Program-made: the position numbers and the translations under genes | Part shown: positions 40,712 through 50,455 of the stretch, one piece after another | Numbering within the stretch: position 1 is the stretch's first letter | Layout: every line of letters starts with the position of its first letter | Notes under the pieces: generated by a model | What the model saw: only the letters and a program-made list of their open reading frames with translations | Database searches by the model: none | Told to the model about the DNA's origin: nothing | NCBI GenBank assembly: GCA_964611125.1 | Contig: CAZSZO010000004.1 | Span: 62,001-126,000, forward strand | Length of the DNA: 64,000 nucleotides | Source of the DNA: JAEUIX01 sp964611125 | GTDB lineage: Bacteria > Planctomycetota > Phycisphaerae > Phycisphaerales > UBA1924 | Direction: 5' to 3'

Positions 40712-43700
40712 GGCTGGATGCTCCCCAGCGGCTGGGAATCGAGCGTGCGGTTGGGCGTGACGGCGTCGGGGGGCGTCTCCCCGATGTCGAACTGATCGCG
40801 CCCCAGCCGGCGCGTCAGTTGCCCGCGCTCGTCGCCGAACTTTGGCGAGAGCGCAAAGCCGAGGGCCACCTCGTCGGTGATGTTGTTGTACCGCAGCTTC
40901 AGCGACACGATCGAGGAAGGGAACTCGCGGTTGAGCCGCACGCCCAGCTCCTGGAAGTCAGTCTGCTCGACGTCATACGTCGCCGCCGCAGTGGCCGTCC
41001 ACTTGCGCGTCAGGCGGTAGTCCGCGCCGACGGTGACAAACGTCGAGTTGCGGGCGTTGATGAAGTGCGCCTCGGCGAAGGTCGAGAAATCCTGAGAGTG
41101 CTGGATGGCCCCGCCTGCGGTGGTCCGCGAGGACTGGTGCAGGTCGAGGTCGTAGACCTCGTTGATCGTCAGGGCCACCGCGTCGGTCGCCTGCCAGGCC
41201 CCGTCGACGGTCGCGAAGTTCCCCAGGACCGAATACTCAGGGCGGTAGTCGAAGAACTGCCCAATCGGGCTCTTGCGCGGGGCGTCCTCGGAGGAGTACA
41301 CCAATTCGCCGTTGAGCTTGAGAAAGTCGACGCTGCGGTAGCGGCCCGGGCCGCCGCGCTGGGTCTGCCAGGTCTGGTCAAGGCCGATCCGCACGGCGGA
41401 CCCGTCGGCGATGTTCTCGGTGCGATCGTCATAGACCGGCAGGTCCGCCGATTCGACGTTGGTCCCGCTCGACCACGCGGTGACGCTGGGCTCGATGATG
41501 TGGCGGATCTTGTGGAGATCGAAGAACCGCGACTCGACGGTTTCGTCGACCCGCTGCACTGAGGTCGAGACCCTGGCCCCGCCGCCCAGCCAGTATCGGT
41601 ACTGGTCGTCGAGCTGGGTGGTGAAGGTGTTGAAGTCGGTGTCGTAGGCGGTGAAGCGGCCGACGCCGAAGGGCGTGACCTTCACCGGCCCGAGCGCGAT
41701 GGTGGTCGAGAGCTCCTGGCGGGTGTCGAACCGCAGGACCTGGTCCTGCCGCAGGCCCGTCCCGCGCAGCACCTCGTCGATGCGGTCGTTGGGATTGAGG
41801 CCGAAGGCCTCCCCGGCCCGCAGCGGCGTGTCGAAGCCGATCTGGGCGGGGGTCTTCTCCACGAAGTTCAGCGCCATGTTCGAGAACGCGTAACTCGATG
41901 AGTAGCTCACCGCGCCGTCCAGGATCGAGTCCGACACGCGCGCGTAGGTGAACTCCGGCAGCTTCTCGACGGTGTACCCCTGCGACTGCAGCAGATACTC
42001 GTTGGGAGTGAAGTCGTTGAAGTTGGTCTTGGCGTAGAACGACGCGGCGGTGTTGCCGTCGACGCGCCGCAGGTCGGCCGACGTGGCGAACTCGCGGCGC
42101 GTCTCCGCCAGCGATTCGTAGAAGGCATCGACAAACGTCTCGTCGGAGACGTACGAGCCCTCGAGCAGCAGCTGCGTCTTGTCGTCGATCGACCACCGGT
42201 GGTCGGCCAGGATGATGCCCCGGGTCTCGTCGTCCTGCTTGATCTTTGCCCCGGAGGTCAGCGTGTCGCGCCCGTTGTCATTGGGCAGCACATACGCCAG
42301 GAACGAACCCGAGTTGGCCCCCAGGTCGTAGCGCCCGTCGGTCCCGAGCCCGATCCCGCGGCGCACATACGCGTCGATCAGCAGATCCGCCCGCACCCCG
42401 GTCGGGGCGTCGTACCCAGCCAGCCCGAAGACGTCCCACAGCGTCTTGACGGCGAAGCCCGAGTCGGAGGAGTTCTCGAACCGCACTTCCTTGAGCGGGA
42501 AGCGGTCGACGTCGCCAGAAAAGCGCGGGTAATAGAAGAACGGCGCCGACCCCGCCTTCAGAACCAGGTCGCGCCCATCGACATACGTCCGCGCGGGCCC
42601 GCCGCCGCCCGCGCCGAGCCCGCCGGCCCCCGCCCCCCCGCCCCCCCCGCCGCCGGCGATCTGCTCCCGCGTCACAGTGATGCTCGTGGCCCCCAGGGCC
42701 AGGTGCGGCTGGAAGAACGACGAGTTCGAGATCGTCACCTCCCGGCCCGTGATCTGGTTGGCCGCCGTCTGCATCAGGGCCTTGGCCCGCACGTACAGCG
42801 GCATGCCCCGCCGCAGGTCATACGTCCAGAACACCGCGTCAACCACATACGCCCGGTTGTTCCGCACGTCGTAGTAGATCCGCGGGCCCCGCAGCGTGAA
42901 GCGGCCATCGGTGGCGATCACATCGCCCTCGAGGTAGATCCCCTTCACCTTGTCGCCCGGGGTCCGGAAGAGCTCCGTCACCGGCCCCGCCTCCAGGAAG
43001 ACCACCGCCCGCTCGGCCGAGATCTGCAGTTGCCGGTCGCGCCGCGTCTCGCTGTACTGGACCACCACACCCCCGGAGATCATCAGCGCGTTTTCGTCCT
43101 GCCCCTTGCCCGCAATCAGCGTCGGCTCCCCTGCGGCGAAGGTGAACAGGCCCCCCGCGGCGAAGACCGGCGGCGTCCGCTCCGCCGGGCCCAGATCAGG
43201 CGGCGCGATCATCTCGTCGCCCGCGCGGGCCAGCGGAGAATCCGGCTCAAAGGGCTGGCTCATCCCGGGCACGATCGGGCCCCGCCCTTCCGCAGGGCGG
43301 ACGCCGGCCGTCTGCGGGATCTCCGTCTGCAAGACGGGCATGGCGGCAAGATCGCCCAGCAGCCGGGCCAGGCGCCGCTCCGACTCCACCAGAAAAGGCT
43401 CGCTGCCGGACGCCGGGCGAGCCTGTGAAAGCGAGTCGGCCCGCAAGGCTACATCGCCATCGAAGAGCGCCGTCACCAGCAGGCGGTCGCCGGCCTGGTT
43501 CACGCCGGCCTCGCCGCCGGGATCGCTGACGCGGTCGAAGTAGATCGCCACCTGGTTGATGAAGGCCCCGGGCGTCGTCCGCGAAGGCTCCAGCCGCTCC
43601 ACCCACACCGAGGCCCGAGCCGCGGCGAAGGTGTAGATGCCCAGCTTGATCCGCACGTCCCCGCGCAGCAGCAGCCGCTGGACCGGCCCGCCCTGGCCAG

Positions 43701-44097
43701 CGGCCCCGGCGGGCCCCGGCGCCGCCGGAGCGTCCGGCGCCTCGGTCCACACGCTGACGCGCGAGCCCGAAAGCTGCAGCTCGCCCTGCTGAGGAGCGAT
43801 GCTCAGCCGCAGCCCGGCGAAATCCCTCCCGGTGATCTCTGCGGGCTCAGCCGGGGCGACGGCCGGCGCGCCGCCCTGGGCCCCGTCCTGAACGCCGCCC
43901 ACCGCCTGGCCCAGGGCGGGGCCGGGCGCCTGGCCTCGCGCCTGGCTGGCCAGCCCGGGCCCAGCGCACCCCGCGGCGGCAATCAAGGCCCATGGCATCA
44001 GCGGCGTCCGCGGCGGCCGACCGCCGCGCGCACCACGCCGCGCCTTCGACGCCGCCCCATGGGGGCCTCCCGGCGTGCTCGCTGTCCGACGCGTCAC
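40708..44097 (-). CDS. lptD: LptD-like LPS-assembly outer-membrane protein
   Basis: An 1129-residue protein that probably inserts lipopolysaccharide into the outer leaflet of the outer membrane. The N-terminal half has OstA/LptA-type beta-jellyroll repeats (LRGDVRIKLGIYTFAAARASVW, KVKGIYLEGDVIATDGRFTLRG). The C-terminal half has the LptD barrel strands (SGFAVKTLWDVFG, IRHIIEPSVTAWSS, FFDYRPEYSVLG). The translation start is GTG at 44097 by overlap with the SDR gene, but an ATG at 43998 gives a cleaner signal peptide (MPWALIAAAGCAGPGLAS). A Gly-rich stretch lies near residue 490. Other lpt genes are not here. Confidence 0.85.
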   Translation of the reverse strand: MTRRTASTPGGPHGAASKARRGARGGRPPRTPLMPWALIAAAGCAGPGLASQARGQAPGPALGQAVGGVQDGAQGGAPAVAPAEPAEITGRDFAGLRLSIAPQQGELQLSGSRVSVWTEAPDAPAAPGPAGAAGQGGPVQRLLLRGDVRIKLGIYTFAAARASVWVERLEPSRTTPGAFINQVAIYFDRVSDPGGEAGVNQAGDRLLVTALFDGDVALRADSLSQARPASGSEPFLVESERRLARLLGDLAAMPVLQTEIPQTAGVRPAEGRGPIVPGMSQPFEPDSPLARAGDEMIAPPDLGPAERTPPVFAAGGLFTFAAGEPTLIAGKGQDENALMISGGVVVQYSETRRDRQLQISAERAVVFLEAGPVTELFRTPGDKVKGIYLEGDVIATDGRFTLRGPRIYYDVRNNRAYVVDAVFWTYDLRRGMPLYVRAKALMQTAANQITGREVTISNSSFFQPHLALGATSITVTREQIAGGGGGGGAGAGGLGAGGGGPARTYVDGRDLVLKAGSAPFFYYPRFSGDVDRFPLKEVRFENSSDSGFAVKTLWDVFGLAGYDAPTGVRADLLIDAYVRRGIGLGTDGRYDLGANSGSFLAYVLPNDNGRDTLTSGAKIKQDDETRGIILADHRWSIDDKTQLLLEGSYVSDETFVDAFYESLAETRREFATSADLRRVDGNTAASFYAKTNFNDFTPNEYLLQSQGYTVEKLPEFTYARVSDSILDGAVSYSSSYAFSNMALNFVEKTPAQIGFDTPLRAGEAFGLNPNDRIDEVLRGTGLRQDQVLRFDTRQELSTTIALGPVKVTPFGVGRFTAYDTDFNTFTTQLDDQYRYWLGGGARVSTSVQRVDETVESRFFDLHKIRHIIEPSVTAWSSGTNVESADLPVYDDRTENIADGSAVRIGLDQTWQTQRGGPGRYRSVDFLKLNGELVYSSEDAPRKSPIGQFFDYRPEYSVLGNFATVDGAWQATDAVALTINEVYDLDLHQSSRTTAGGAIQHSQDFSTFAEAHFINARNSTFVTVGADYRLTRKWTATAAATYDVEQTDFQELGVRLNREFPSSIVSLKLRYNNITDEVALGFALSPKFGDERGQLTRRLGRDQFDIGETPPDAVTPNRTLDSQPLGSIQP

Positions 44098-45089
44098 TCG
44101 TCTTCCTCGTCTTCGCCTTCCGGGCCTTCCAGCTCCTTGCGGTAGGAGACGACCGTCTCGTCAATGGCGAGCTCCGGCGGAGTGTACTTGAATGAGCTCA
44201 CCAGCTTCTTGAACTTCCCGCCCTCGGTGAGCACGCCCCCCTCGAAGAGGTACTGAAGGTCCAGGAGCTCGCGCGTCTCCTTGCTCAGCATGCCCGCCAT
44301 CTTCAGCATGGTCCACGACGCCGCCTCGATCTGCAGCGTTCCCCGGCCCGCCCGCTCGGCCACCAGGCGCAGGAACTGCTCCTGCTTGGGAAAGATGATC
44401 CCCGGGAAGTTCACAACCTCAAACGGCGCAAACTTCGACCGCATCAGCGCCAGGTCGATGATCCCGCGCGCGTAATCGGGGGCGTAGGTCCATTGGTGAG
44501 GCGCCGTGAGCCGCCCCAGGAACTTGATGGGCTTCTTGGCGACCGCCGCGGCGAAGATCCGCTCGGTGAACACGTTGCGGATGGTTGGCCCGAAGGCGTG
44601 GGCCGCGCGCACGTTGAGCACCTGCAGCCGCCCGCCCGACTTCTCCGCCGCTTCGCGCAGCATCCGCTCGGTGTCGGCCCGGATCACGCCCTTCTTGCAG
44701 CACGGCTGGTTCGGCGCGTCGTCCTTGTACTGCGTTTTGCTCGCGGGGCCCAGCGGGTAGAGCGTGCCCGGCGTCACGATCGCCGCGCCCGCGTTCTTGG
44801 CGGCGTTGATCACCGCCTGCGTGGCCCGCGGGAACTCGCTCTCCCAGCGCGAGAACGGGAAGTTGACCCCGAAAAAGATGACATCCACCTCCTTGAGCGC
44901 CGGCGTCAGGGTCGACTCGTCGAAAATGTCCCCCTTCACCAGTTCCGCCCGCCGCCGATCCGGGAACCGCAGGGCCGCCTTCTCGGGGTCGCGCGTGAGG
45001 ATCCGCACCGGCTCGCGCCGGCGCGTCAATTCAAGTGCGACGGCTCCGCCGATGCCGCCTGTGGCGCCGATGACCAGGGTGGTGAACAT
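44094..45089 (-). CDS. SDR/NmrA-like NAD(P)-binding protein
   Basis: A 331-residue Rossmann protein. VIGATGGIGGAVALELTRR is the dinucleotide site; ILTRDPEKA and VKGDIFDESTL follow the extended/atypical SDR pattern. Typical YxxxK is not obvious, so it may be a non-catalytic sensor-like NmrA member or an epimerase with altered site; PGTLYPLG resembles the region after the active Tyr. The tail is Glu/Asp-rich. It starts with ATG at 45089 and overlaps lptD, so it is in the recJ-lptD run. A TATCTT box lies nine bases upstream of the ATG. Confidence 0.78.
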   Translation of the reverse strand: MFTTLVIGATGGIGGAVALELTRRREPVRILTRDPEKAALRFPDRRRAELVKGDIFDESTLTPALKEVDVIFFGVNFPFSRWESEFPRATQAVINAAKNAGAAIVTPGTLYPLGPASKTQYKDDAPNQPCCKKGVIRADTERMLREAAEKSGGRLQVLNVRAAHAFGPTIRNVFTERIFAAAVAKKPIKFLGRLTAPHQWTYAPDYARGIIDLALMRSKFAPFEVVNFPGIIFPKQEQFLRLVAERAGRGTLQIEAASWTMLKMAGMLSKETRELLDLQYLFEGGVLTEGGKFKKLVSSFKYTPPELAIDETVVSYRKELEGPEGEDEEDE

Positions 45090-45154
45090 GTGGGGTGAAA
45101 GATAGCAGAGACCCCAGCCCCGCGTAGGCCCGCTCCCGGGCGTGACGAACCGCC

Positions 45155-47008
45155 CTACGCCGGTCCCAGGTCGATCAGCTCCGGCTCGACGCTCACCCGT
45201 CCCGACCAGGTCGAGATCGCCGGGCGCACCACCAGGTTCACCCTGGCCCCGCGCACCAACTGCTCGCGCCGCGCGCCCCAGTTCCACGCCACCACCCGCA
45301 TGATCCGCTCGCCCTGCCGCACGTTCAGCGCCAGGTGCTGCCCCGCCGTGCCCAGCGGCGTCGGCGGCCCGTCGATCGCCGCCCCGGGAATCATGACGTT
45401 CACCGGCGGGTTCCCCCGGCCGAAGGGCTCGAGCGCCTCCAGCGCGCGCACACAACCGACGCTCAGCTGCGCCAGCGACGCCGAGACATCGACGGTGAGC
45501 GACGGCGTGAGCTGCTCGACGGTGATCGCCTCTCCCGCCGCGGCGATGAACCGGTCCGCGAACGCCTCCAGCCGCTCATCGGCCACCTGCAGCCCCGCGG
45601 CCATGTCGTGCCCGCCGAACTTGGTCAGCAGCTCGGCGCACCGCTCGAGGGCGCCGTGCAGGTTGAACCCGTCAATCGACCGTCCCGAGCCGTGCGCGTG
45701 CCCATCGCGCTGCGCCATCAGGATGGCCGGCCGCCCGTACCGCTCAACCAGGCGCGAGCAGACGATCCCCACCACCCCGGCGTGCCAGCGCGGGTCGGCC
45801 AGCACGATGGCCCGTCGATCGTCGCCGGTCATCCCCGCGGCCTCGGCCTTCTCGCACGCCTGCGCGAAGATCTCGCGCTCCACCGCCCGCCGGTCGTTGT
45901 TGAGCTGCGTCAGGTCGCGGGCGATCTCCGCGGCGCGGGCCCCGCGGGCGAGGGTGAACAGCTCCACCGCTTCGCGGGCGTGCGCCATGCGCCCGCAGGC
46001 GTTCAGGCGCGGCGCCAGCTTGAAGCCCACGTCCGCCGCGTCGACCTTCTCGCCCGACAGGCCCGCGGCCTCGACCAGGGCCCGCAGCCCCTCCAGCGGC
46101 GAGTGCTTGATGCGGGCCAGGCCGAAGCGGGCGATGATCCGGTTCTCGCCCACCAGGGGCACCACATCGGCGATCGAGCCCAGGGCCGCGAAGGCGAGGA
46201 GCTCCACCAGCAGGCCCCGCACCTGGGGTGAGGCCCGCTGTCCGCCGCTCTCCATCGTGGCCAGCCGCCACGCCAGCTTGAAGGCCACGCCGGCCCCGCA
46301 CAGGTCGCCGAAGGGGTAGCGCGAATCCGGCCGGCGCGGGTGCACCACCGCAAAGGCCGCCGGCAGGTCTTCCATGCGGCTGGGCGGGTTGTGGTGGTCG
46401 GTGATGATGAGGTCCACCCCCGCCCGGCGGGCCGCGAGGGCTGGGGCCACCGCCGTCACCCCGCAGTCGACCGACACGATCACCCGGGCCCCCTCGCTCG
46501 CCAGCGTCTCGATCGCCTGGGTGTTGAGGCCGTAGCCCTCCTCCAACCGGTGGGGGACATAGGTGGTCACCCGGGCCTGCGGGGCCAGCGCCGTCAGGAT
46601 CGCGAAGAGGATCGCCGACGCCGTAATCCCATCGGCGTCGTAATCACCATAGATCACGATGGGTTCCCGCGCCCGCGCCGCATCGAGCAGGCGGCGGGCG
46701 GCTTTGTCCATATCCGGTATCAGCGACGGATCGTGCAGATCGGTCAGCTTGGGGTCCAGAAACGCGGGTGCGCTCAGATCATCCACCCCCCGGAATCGGA
46801 GCACCCGGCTGGCCAACGGCTCTTCGCTCATGGCGTCCGATTCGGCCGCCCGCAGGCTCCAGCGGCGGGTGAGCCCGCGCAGCCCGCCCGCGGCCGCACA
46901 TCGGCCCGGGGCGGGGATCTCAACAACCACGGCGCGCGCAGGCCCGTTGCTCCCTCCGCGATAGGATGGTCCGTTCGGGGTCGAGATGGTCGCATCGGCG
47001 TCAAGCAA
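45155..47008 (-). CDS. recJ: single-stranded-DNA exonuclease RecJ
   Basis: A 5'-3' exonuclease of recombination and mismatch repair, 617 residues. The DHH-superfamily motifs are IVIYGDYDADGITASAI, ITDHHNPP, AGVAFKL, APRLNACGRMAHA and KFGGHDMAAGL. The RecJ head (RRWSLRAAES...ASRVLRFRG) lies upstream of the first ATG (46831), so an earlier start is needed. TTG at 47008 has a perfect AAGGAGG seven bases upstream and is chosen; a GTG at 46930 is the alternative. It diverges from the cobalamin gene (94 bases apart) and leads the SDR-lptD-argJ run. Confidence 0.94.
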   Translation of the reverse strand: MLDADATISTPNGPSYRGGSNGPARAVVVEIPAPGRCAAAGGLRGLTRRWSLRAAESDAMSEEPLASRVLRFRGVDDLSAPAFLDPKLTDLHDPSLIPDMDKAARRLLDAARAREPIVIYGDYDADGITASAILFAILTALAPQARVTTYVPHRLEEGYGLNTQAIETLASEGARVIVSVDCGVTAVAPALAARRAGVDLIITDHHNPPSRMEDLPAAFAVVHPRRPDSRYPFGDLCGAGVAFKLAWRLATMESGGQRASPQVRGLLVELLAFAALGSIADVVPLVGENRIIARFGLARIKHSPLEGLRALVEAAGLSGEKVDAADVGFKLAPRLNACGRMAHAREAVELFTLARGARAAEIARDLTQLNNDRRAVEREIFAQACEKAEAAGMTGDDRRAIVLADPRWHAGVVGIVCSRLVERYGRPAILMAQRDGHAHGSGRSIDGFNLHGALERCAELLTKFGGHDMAAGLQVADERLEAFADRFIAAAGEAITVEQLTPSLTVDVSASLAQLSVGCVRALEALEPFGRGNPPVNVMIPGAAIDGPPTPLGTAGQHLALNVRQGERIMRVVAWNWGARREQLVRGARVNLVVRPAISTWSGRVSVEPELIDLGPA

Positions 47009-47102
47009 CGCCCGGCCTCCTTGCCTGCTCCGAAGAGTCGGCCCGTCGCATCACCCACCCGCGCCGCCGGATCCTCCGGCATCACTTCGCAGGATAGCCA
47101 GG

Positions 47103-47705
47103 ATGGTCAAGCTCAATCGGATTTACACCAAGACTGGCGACACCGGCTCCACCGGCCTGGGCGACGGCCGCCGGGTGGCCAAGGACGACGCCCGCGTCGA
47201 GGCCTACGGCGCGGTCGACGAAGCCAACGCCGCGCTCGGGCTGTGCGCAACCATCGCGTTCGCCGCGCCGCCGGGCTCGCTGGTCGCCCGGCTGGCTGAG
47301 CTGCTGCGGGCGGCGCAGCACGACCTCTTCGACTGCGGGGCCGATCTGTGCTGCCCCATTCAAGCGGGAGAGAAGACCGACGCACGCTTGCGCGTCCTCC
47401 CCGCCCAGACTCACCGTCTCGAACGAGCCATCGATGAGTTCAACGAGCCGCTCAAATCGCTCGATTCGTTCGTGCTCCCGGGCGGAAGCCAACTCGCCGC
47501 CGCGCTGCACGTGGCTCGCACCGTCGCCCGCCGGGCCGAGCGGCGGGTGGTCACGCTGCACAGCGCCGATCCGGCCGCCACCAACCCCGAGACGATCCGG
47601 TATCTGAACCGGCTCAGCGACCTGTTGTTCGTCCTCTCCCGCGTCGCCAACGACCACGGTGCGGGCGACATCCTGTGGAAGCCTGGCGCCAATCGACCGG
47701 CCTGA
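47103..47705 (+). CDS. ATP:cob(I)alamin adenosyltransferase (PduO type)
   Basis: Makes adenosylcobalamin from cob(I)alamin and ATP. The 200-residue protein shows the PduO-type signatures: YTKTGDTGSTGLGDGRR at the ATP site, VDEANAALG, and NRLSDLLFVLSRVAN near the end. Adenosylcobalamin would serve enzymes such as methylmalonyl-CoA mutase, which fits the acyl-CoA and branched-chain catabolism in this window, though no B12-dependent enzyme is seen here. The ATG is at 47103; AGGA lies upstream. Confidence 0.95.
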   Translation: MVKLNRIYTKTGDTGSTGLGDGRRVAKDDARVEAYGAVDEANAALGLCATIAFAAPPGSLVARLAELLRAAQHDLFDCGADLCCPIQAGEKTDARLRVLPAQTHRLERAIDEFNEPLKSLDSFVLPGGSQLAAALHVARTVARRAERRVVTLHSADPAATNPETIRYLNRLSDLLFVLSRVANDHGAGDILWKPGANRPA

Positions 47706-47791
47706 TTCGCCGGCGGCCTGCCAGCCAAGTAGGCCAGCCAATCCGGACGGGAATCCTGACACCTCTTCGCCCGTTCGGCCAACACTCCTCC

Positions 47792-49354
47792 ATGACCAGC
47801 GTGGCCTTCACATCCGACTTCCACCAGGCCTTCAAGCAGCAGACCTCGCGTCTGCTCCGTGAGCGGTTCCTGTGGTTCGCCGGCATCTTTGCGCTCGTCT
47901 CGCTGGTGTGGCTCGTGGGTTCGCTGGCCTTCCAGTTGGTGATGCCGCTGCTGGTCGTCGCCCCCCCGCAGCTTTCTCAGGTCACCGCCGCGGCCGCGGT
48001 GGGCATGGTCCAGTCGGGGCTCGACGTGCTCTGCTACGGGCTGGTCTTCGCATACGCGCTGCGCCGGACCATTCCCGACGCCAAACTGCTCCGCCTCAGC
48101 CAGGCGGTCATCGTCCTCGATGGCTGCTATAGCCTGCTCCTCAGCTTCGCTGCGCTCCACTGGAGCGGTTGGCAGATGTGGACCATGCTGCTGCCGCATG
48201 TCCTCGCGGCCAGCTTTCTGCCCTGGACGCCCGGCCAAGCTCTGCGGCCGATAGCGCCGATCCTGATCCTGAACGCTGTTTTGGCCGTGCTCTCGGGCCT
48301 GATGGATCCCCAGAACGTCGTGTGGAGCGGACGGTTCGTGAGCATCGTGCTCTCAGCGCTGGCCCCGCTCCCGGGGATCGCCATCGCCGCGCTCAAGCAC
48401 GACAGCCGGGTGCGCAGCTTCAAGTTCGAGTTTCTTGAGAGCCGCTACGGCCAGATCCGTCGCGAGCTGACTGACGCGCGGAAGATCCACGAATCGCTCT
48501 TCCCGGTCGCCGGGTCACGCGGATCGGTCCGCTTCGACTACCGGTACCAGCCCATGCGCCTGATCGGCGGCGATTACCTCTACGCCCGCTTTGACGAGGG
48601 TCGCGGATCAGGCGACCCCGCCCTGACGCTCCTGCTGCTCGATGTCACCGGGCACGGCGTCGCCGCGGCCCTCACAGTCAACCGGCTCTACGGCGAGGTG
48701 GAGCGGCTGTTCGGCGAGAACCCCGATATCGGCCCGGGCGAAGTCATCGCCGCCCTCAATCGTTACGTCTATCACACCCTGGCGAACCACGCGCTCTATG
48801 TGACGGCGATCTGCGCCCGCATCGACCCGGCCGCCGACACGCTGGAGTACGCCAGCGCGGGCCACCCCCCGGCGTTCCTGCGCGCCGTGGACGGCACCAT
48901 CGACGACCTGCCCTCGACCACCTTCCTGCTCGGGGCCGTGCGTGACAACGAGTTCGAGCCCGCCCCCGAGCGCCGCCAGTTCGTTCGCGGCGACACGCTG
49001 ATCCTGTACACCGATGGCGCCATGGAGGCGGCCGACGAGCATGGGCGTCAGCTCGGGGTGACCGGGCTGCAGCGGGCCATCGCGTCGTGCGGCAGCATCA
49101 ACGCGGGGGAATGGCCGGGGCTGATCCTCACCGCGGTCGACCGCCACCGCTCAGGCCCCCCGGCTGATGACACGCTGGTGGTCGAGATCGCCCGCCTGAT
49201 CGTCTCGGATGAGCGTCGGAGCGACCCGAGCCACGTTTCCCAGGCCCCGCCCTCACCGCCGCCCCCGGCCTATGCCCGCTCCCGCGACGGCGCCGGGCGC
49301 ACGGCCAGTTCGCCCTTCGCCAGTGACACCCGAACGCCGGGCCAGGTGAATTGA
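47792..49354 (+). CDS. membrane PP2C-type (SpoIIE/RsbU) serine phosphatase
   Basis: A 520-residue protein. About six membrane spans fill residues 25-205, then a coiled helix (YGQIRRELTDARKIHESLFP). A SpoIIE-type phosphatase domain follows with IGGDYLY, LLLLDVTGHGVAAAL, YASAGHPPAFL, LILYTDGAMEAAD and PADDTLVV. These carry the acidic metal ligands. Such proteins usually dephosphorylate anti-sigma-factor antagonists in partner-switching systems. No anti-sigma or STAS gene is nearby. The last 85 bases are antisense to tilS, and the tail they encode is Pro/Ser/Arg-rich. Confidence 0.9.
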   Translation: MTSVAFTSDFHQAFKQQTSRLLRERFLWFAGIFALVSLVWLVGSLAFQLVMPLLVVAPPQLSQVTAAAAVGMVQSGLDVLCYGLVFAYALRRTIPDAKLLRLSQAVIVLDGCYSLLLSFAALHWSGWQMWTMLLPHVLAASFLPWTPGQALRPIAPILILNAVLAVLSGLMDPQNVVWSGRFVSIVLSALAPLPGIAIAALKHDSRVRSFKFEFLESRYGQIRRELTDARKIHESLFPVAGSRGSVRFDYRYQPMRLIGGDYLYARFDEGRGSGDPALTLLLLDVTGHGVAAALTVNRLYGEVERLFGENPDIGPGEVIAALNRYVYHTLANHALYVTAICARIDPAADTLEYASAGHPPAFLRAVDGTIDDLPSTTFLLGAVRDNEFEPAPERRQFVRGDTLILYTDGAMEAADEHGRQLGVTGLQRAIASCGSINAGEWPGLILTAVDRHRSGPPADDTLVVEIARLIVSDERRSDPSHVSQAPPSPPPPAYARSRDGAGRTASSPFASDTRTPGQVN

Positions 49355-50394
49355 CCTGAAGCGTTGGCGGGGCGCTTCAGCCGATCGACCACCGCCCACA
49401 GATGGTCGCTGGAGAGCCGCCCGGCCCAGCGCCCGCCGGTCACGTCACTATGAGCCCGTTGCAGCAGGCGGGCCAGCACCGCCTCCTGCTCATCGCGCAG
49501 GTCGCTGAGCCGCCAGCCCAGGCCGGGTCGACCGCTTCGGCCCGCAAGGTTGATCCGCTGCGCCCAGCGCCGGTCGCAGGCGCTCTCAAGCAGCTCGTGA
49601 ATGGACGTAAACACCCGCGCCAGCCGGGCCGCACGCGCCGCGGCATCCGGTCGCCAGGCCAGCAGCCCGGGCAACACCTGCCGACGCAACCGGCTGCGGA
49701 GCCGGGAAACGTCCGCGTTGGTCGCGTCCTCGCGCCAGACAAAGCCAGCCTGGCGACACAGCTGCCGGAGGTCGTCGGGGGAAACCCCCAGCGCGGGCCG
49801 GATGAGCGTCACGCTCGCCGGCCCGGACGTACGGCCGTCGCTGCTCAGCGGGCGGGCGTGCGCCACGCCGCGCAGCCCGGCGGGCCCGCTCCCGCGCAGC
49901 AGGGCCATCATGACGGTCTCCAGCTGATCGTGGGCGTGGTGGGCGGTCGCCACGAACCCCGCCCCGTGAGCCCGCGCGATATCGAGCAGCGCTGCGTACC
50001 GGGCCCGGCGCAGCGCCGCCTCCTGGTTCCCCTTCACCCCGCGGGCCCGCGCCTGGCCTTCCGCGAATGGCAAACCCAGCTCGCCCGCCAGCGCCCGCAC
50101 CGCATCGCGGTCGGCCAGAGCCTCGGCCGCCGGGCGTGCATCATGCACGACGTGGGCCACGATCAGCTGTCGCCGCGCGGCGTCCCCGCCCGCCGCCAGC
50201 GCCAGCGCCAGCCCGGAGGAATCCGCCCCGCCGCTGCACGCAAGCACCGTCAGCGCCCCGCCCCCCCGCCGGGTCCGCCCCGCCGGAGTCGTCAAGGCCC
50301 GCCACTCGGCCAGCATCGCGGCGCAGGCCGGGTCGCGCCGATTCACGCCCGGCAGCCCAGAGGTTCGGGGGCGAGACCGCCCGACTGGAGTCAT
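49270..50394 (-). CDS. tilS: tRNA(Ile)-lysidine synthase
   Basis: Adds lysine to C34 of the CAU tRNA so that it reads AUA as isoleucine. The 374-residue protein has the PP-loop VLACSGGADSSGLALAL, HVVHDARPAAEALAD, the conserved VATAHHAHDQLETVMMALLRGSGPAGLRG and RPALGVSP, followed by REDATNAD and the LRR helix. The start is ATG at 50394, with TACCCT six bases upstream; a longer frame is repetitive Pro/Thr text and is rejected. The 3' 85 bases overlap the phosphatase gene. Confidence 0.94.
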   Translation of the reverse strand: MTPVGRSRPRTSGLPGVNRRDPACAAMLAEWRALTTPAGRTRRGGGALTVLACSGGADSSGLALALAAGGDAARRQLIVAHVVHDARPAAEALADRDAVRALAGELGLPFAEGQARARGVKGNQEAALRRARYAALLDIARAHGAGFVATAHHAHDQLETVMMALLRGSGPAGLRGVAHARPLSSDGRTSGPASVTLIRPALGVSPDDLRQLCRQAGFVWREDATNADVSRLRSRLRRQVLPGLLAWRPDAAARAARLARVFTSIHELLESACDRRWAQRINLAGRSGRPGLGWRLSDLRDEQEAVLARLLQRAHSDVTGGRWAGRLSSDHLWAVVDRLKRPANASGQFTWPGVRVSLAKGELAVRPAPSRERA

Positions 50395-50400
50395 GCCGGA

Positions 50401-50406
50401 AGGGTA
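50401..50406 (-). promoter_or_regulatory. -10-like TACCCT, six bases before tilS
   Basis: A weaker match to the -10 consensus but at the same leaderless spacing as other genes here. Confidence 0.35.
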
Positions 50407-50455
50407 CTGGCGTCGATAGAGGAGAGGCCCAGGGGGGCGAAGCTTGGTGGGCGAA

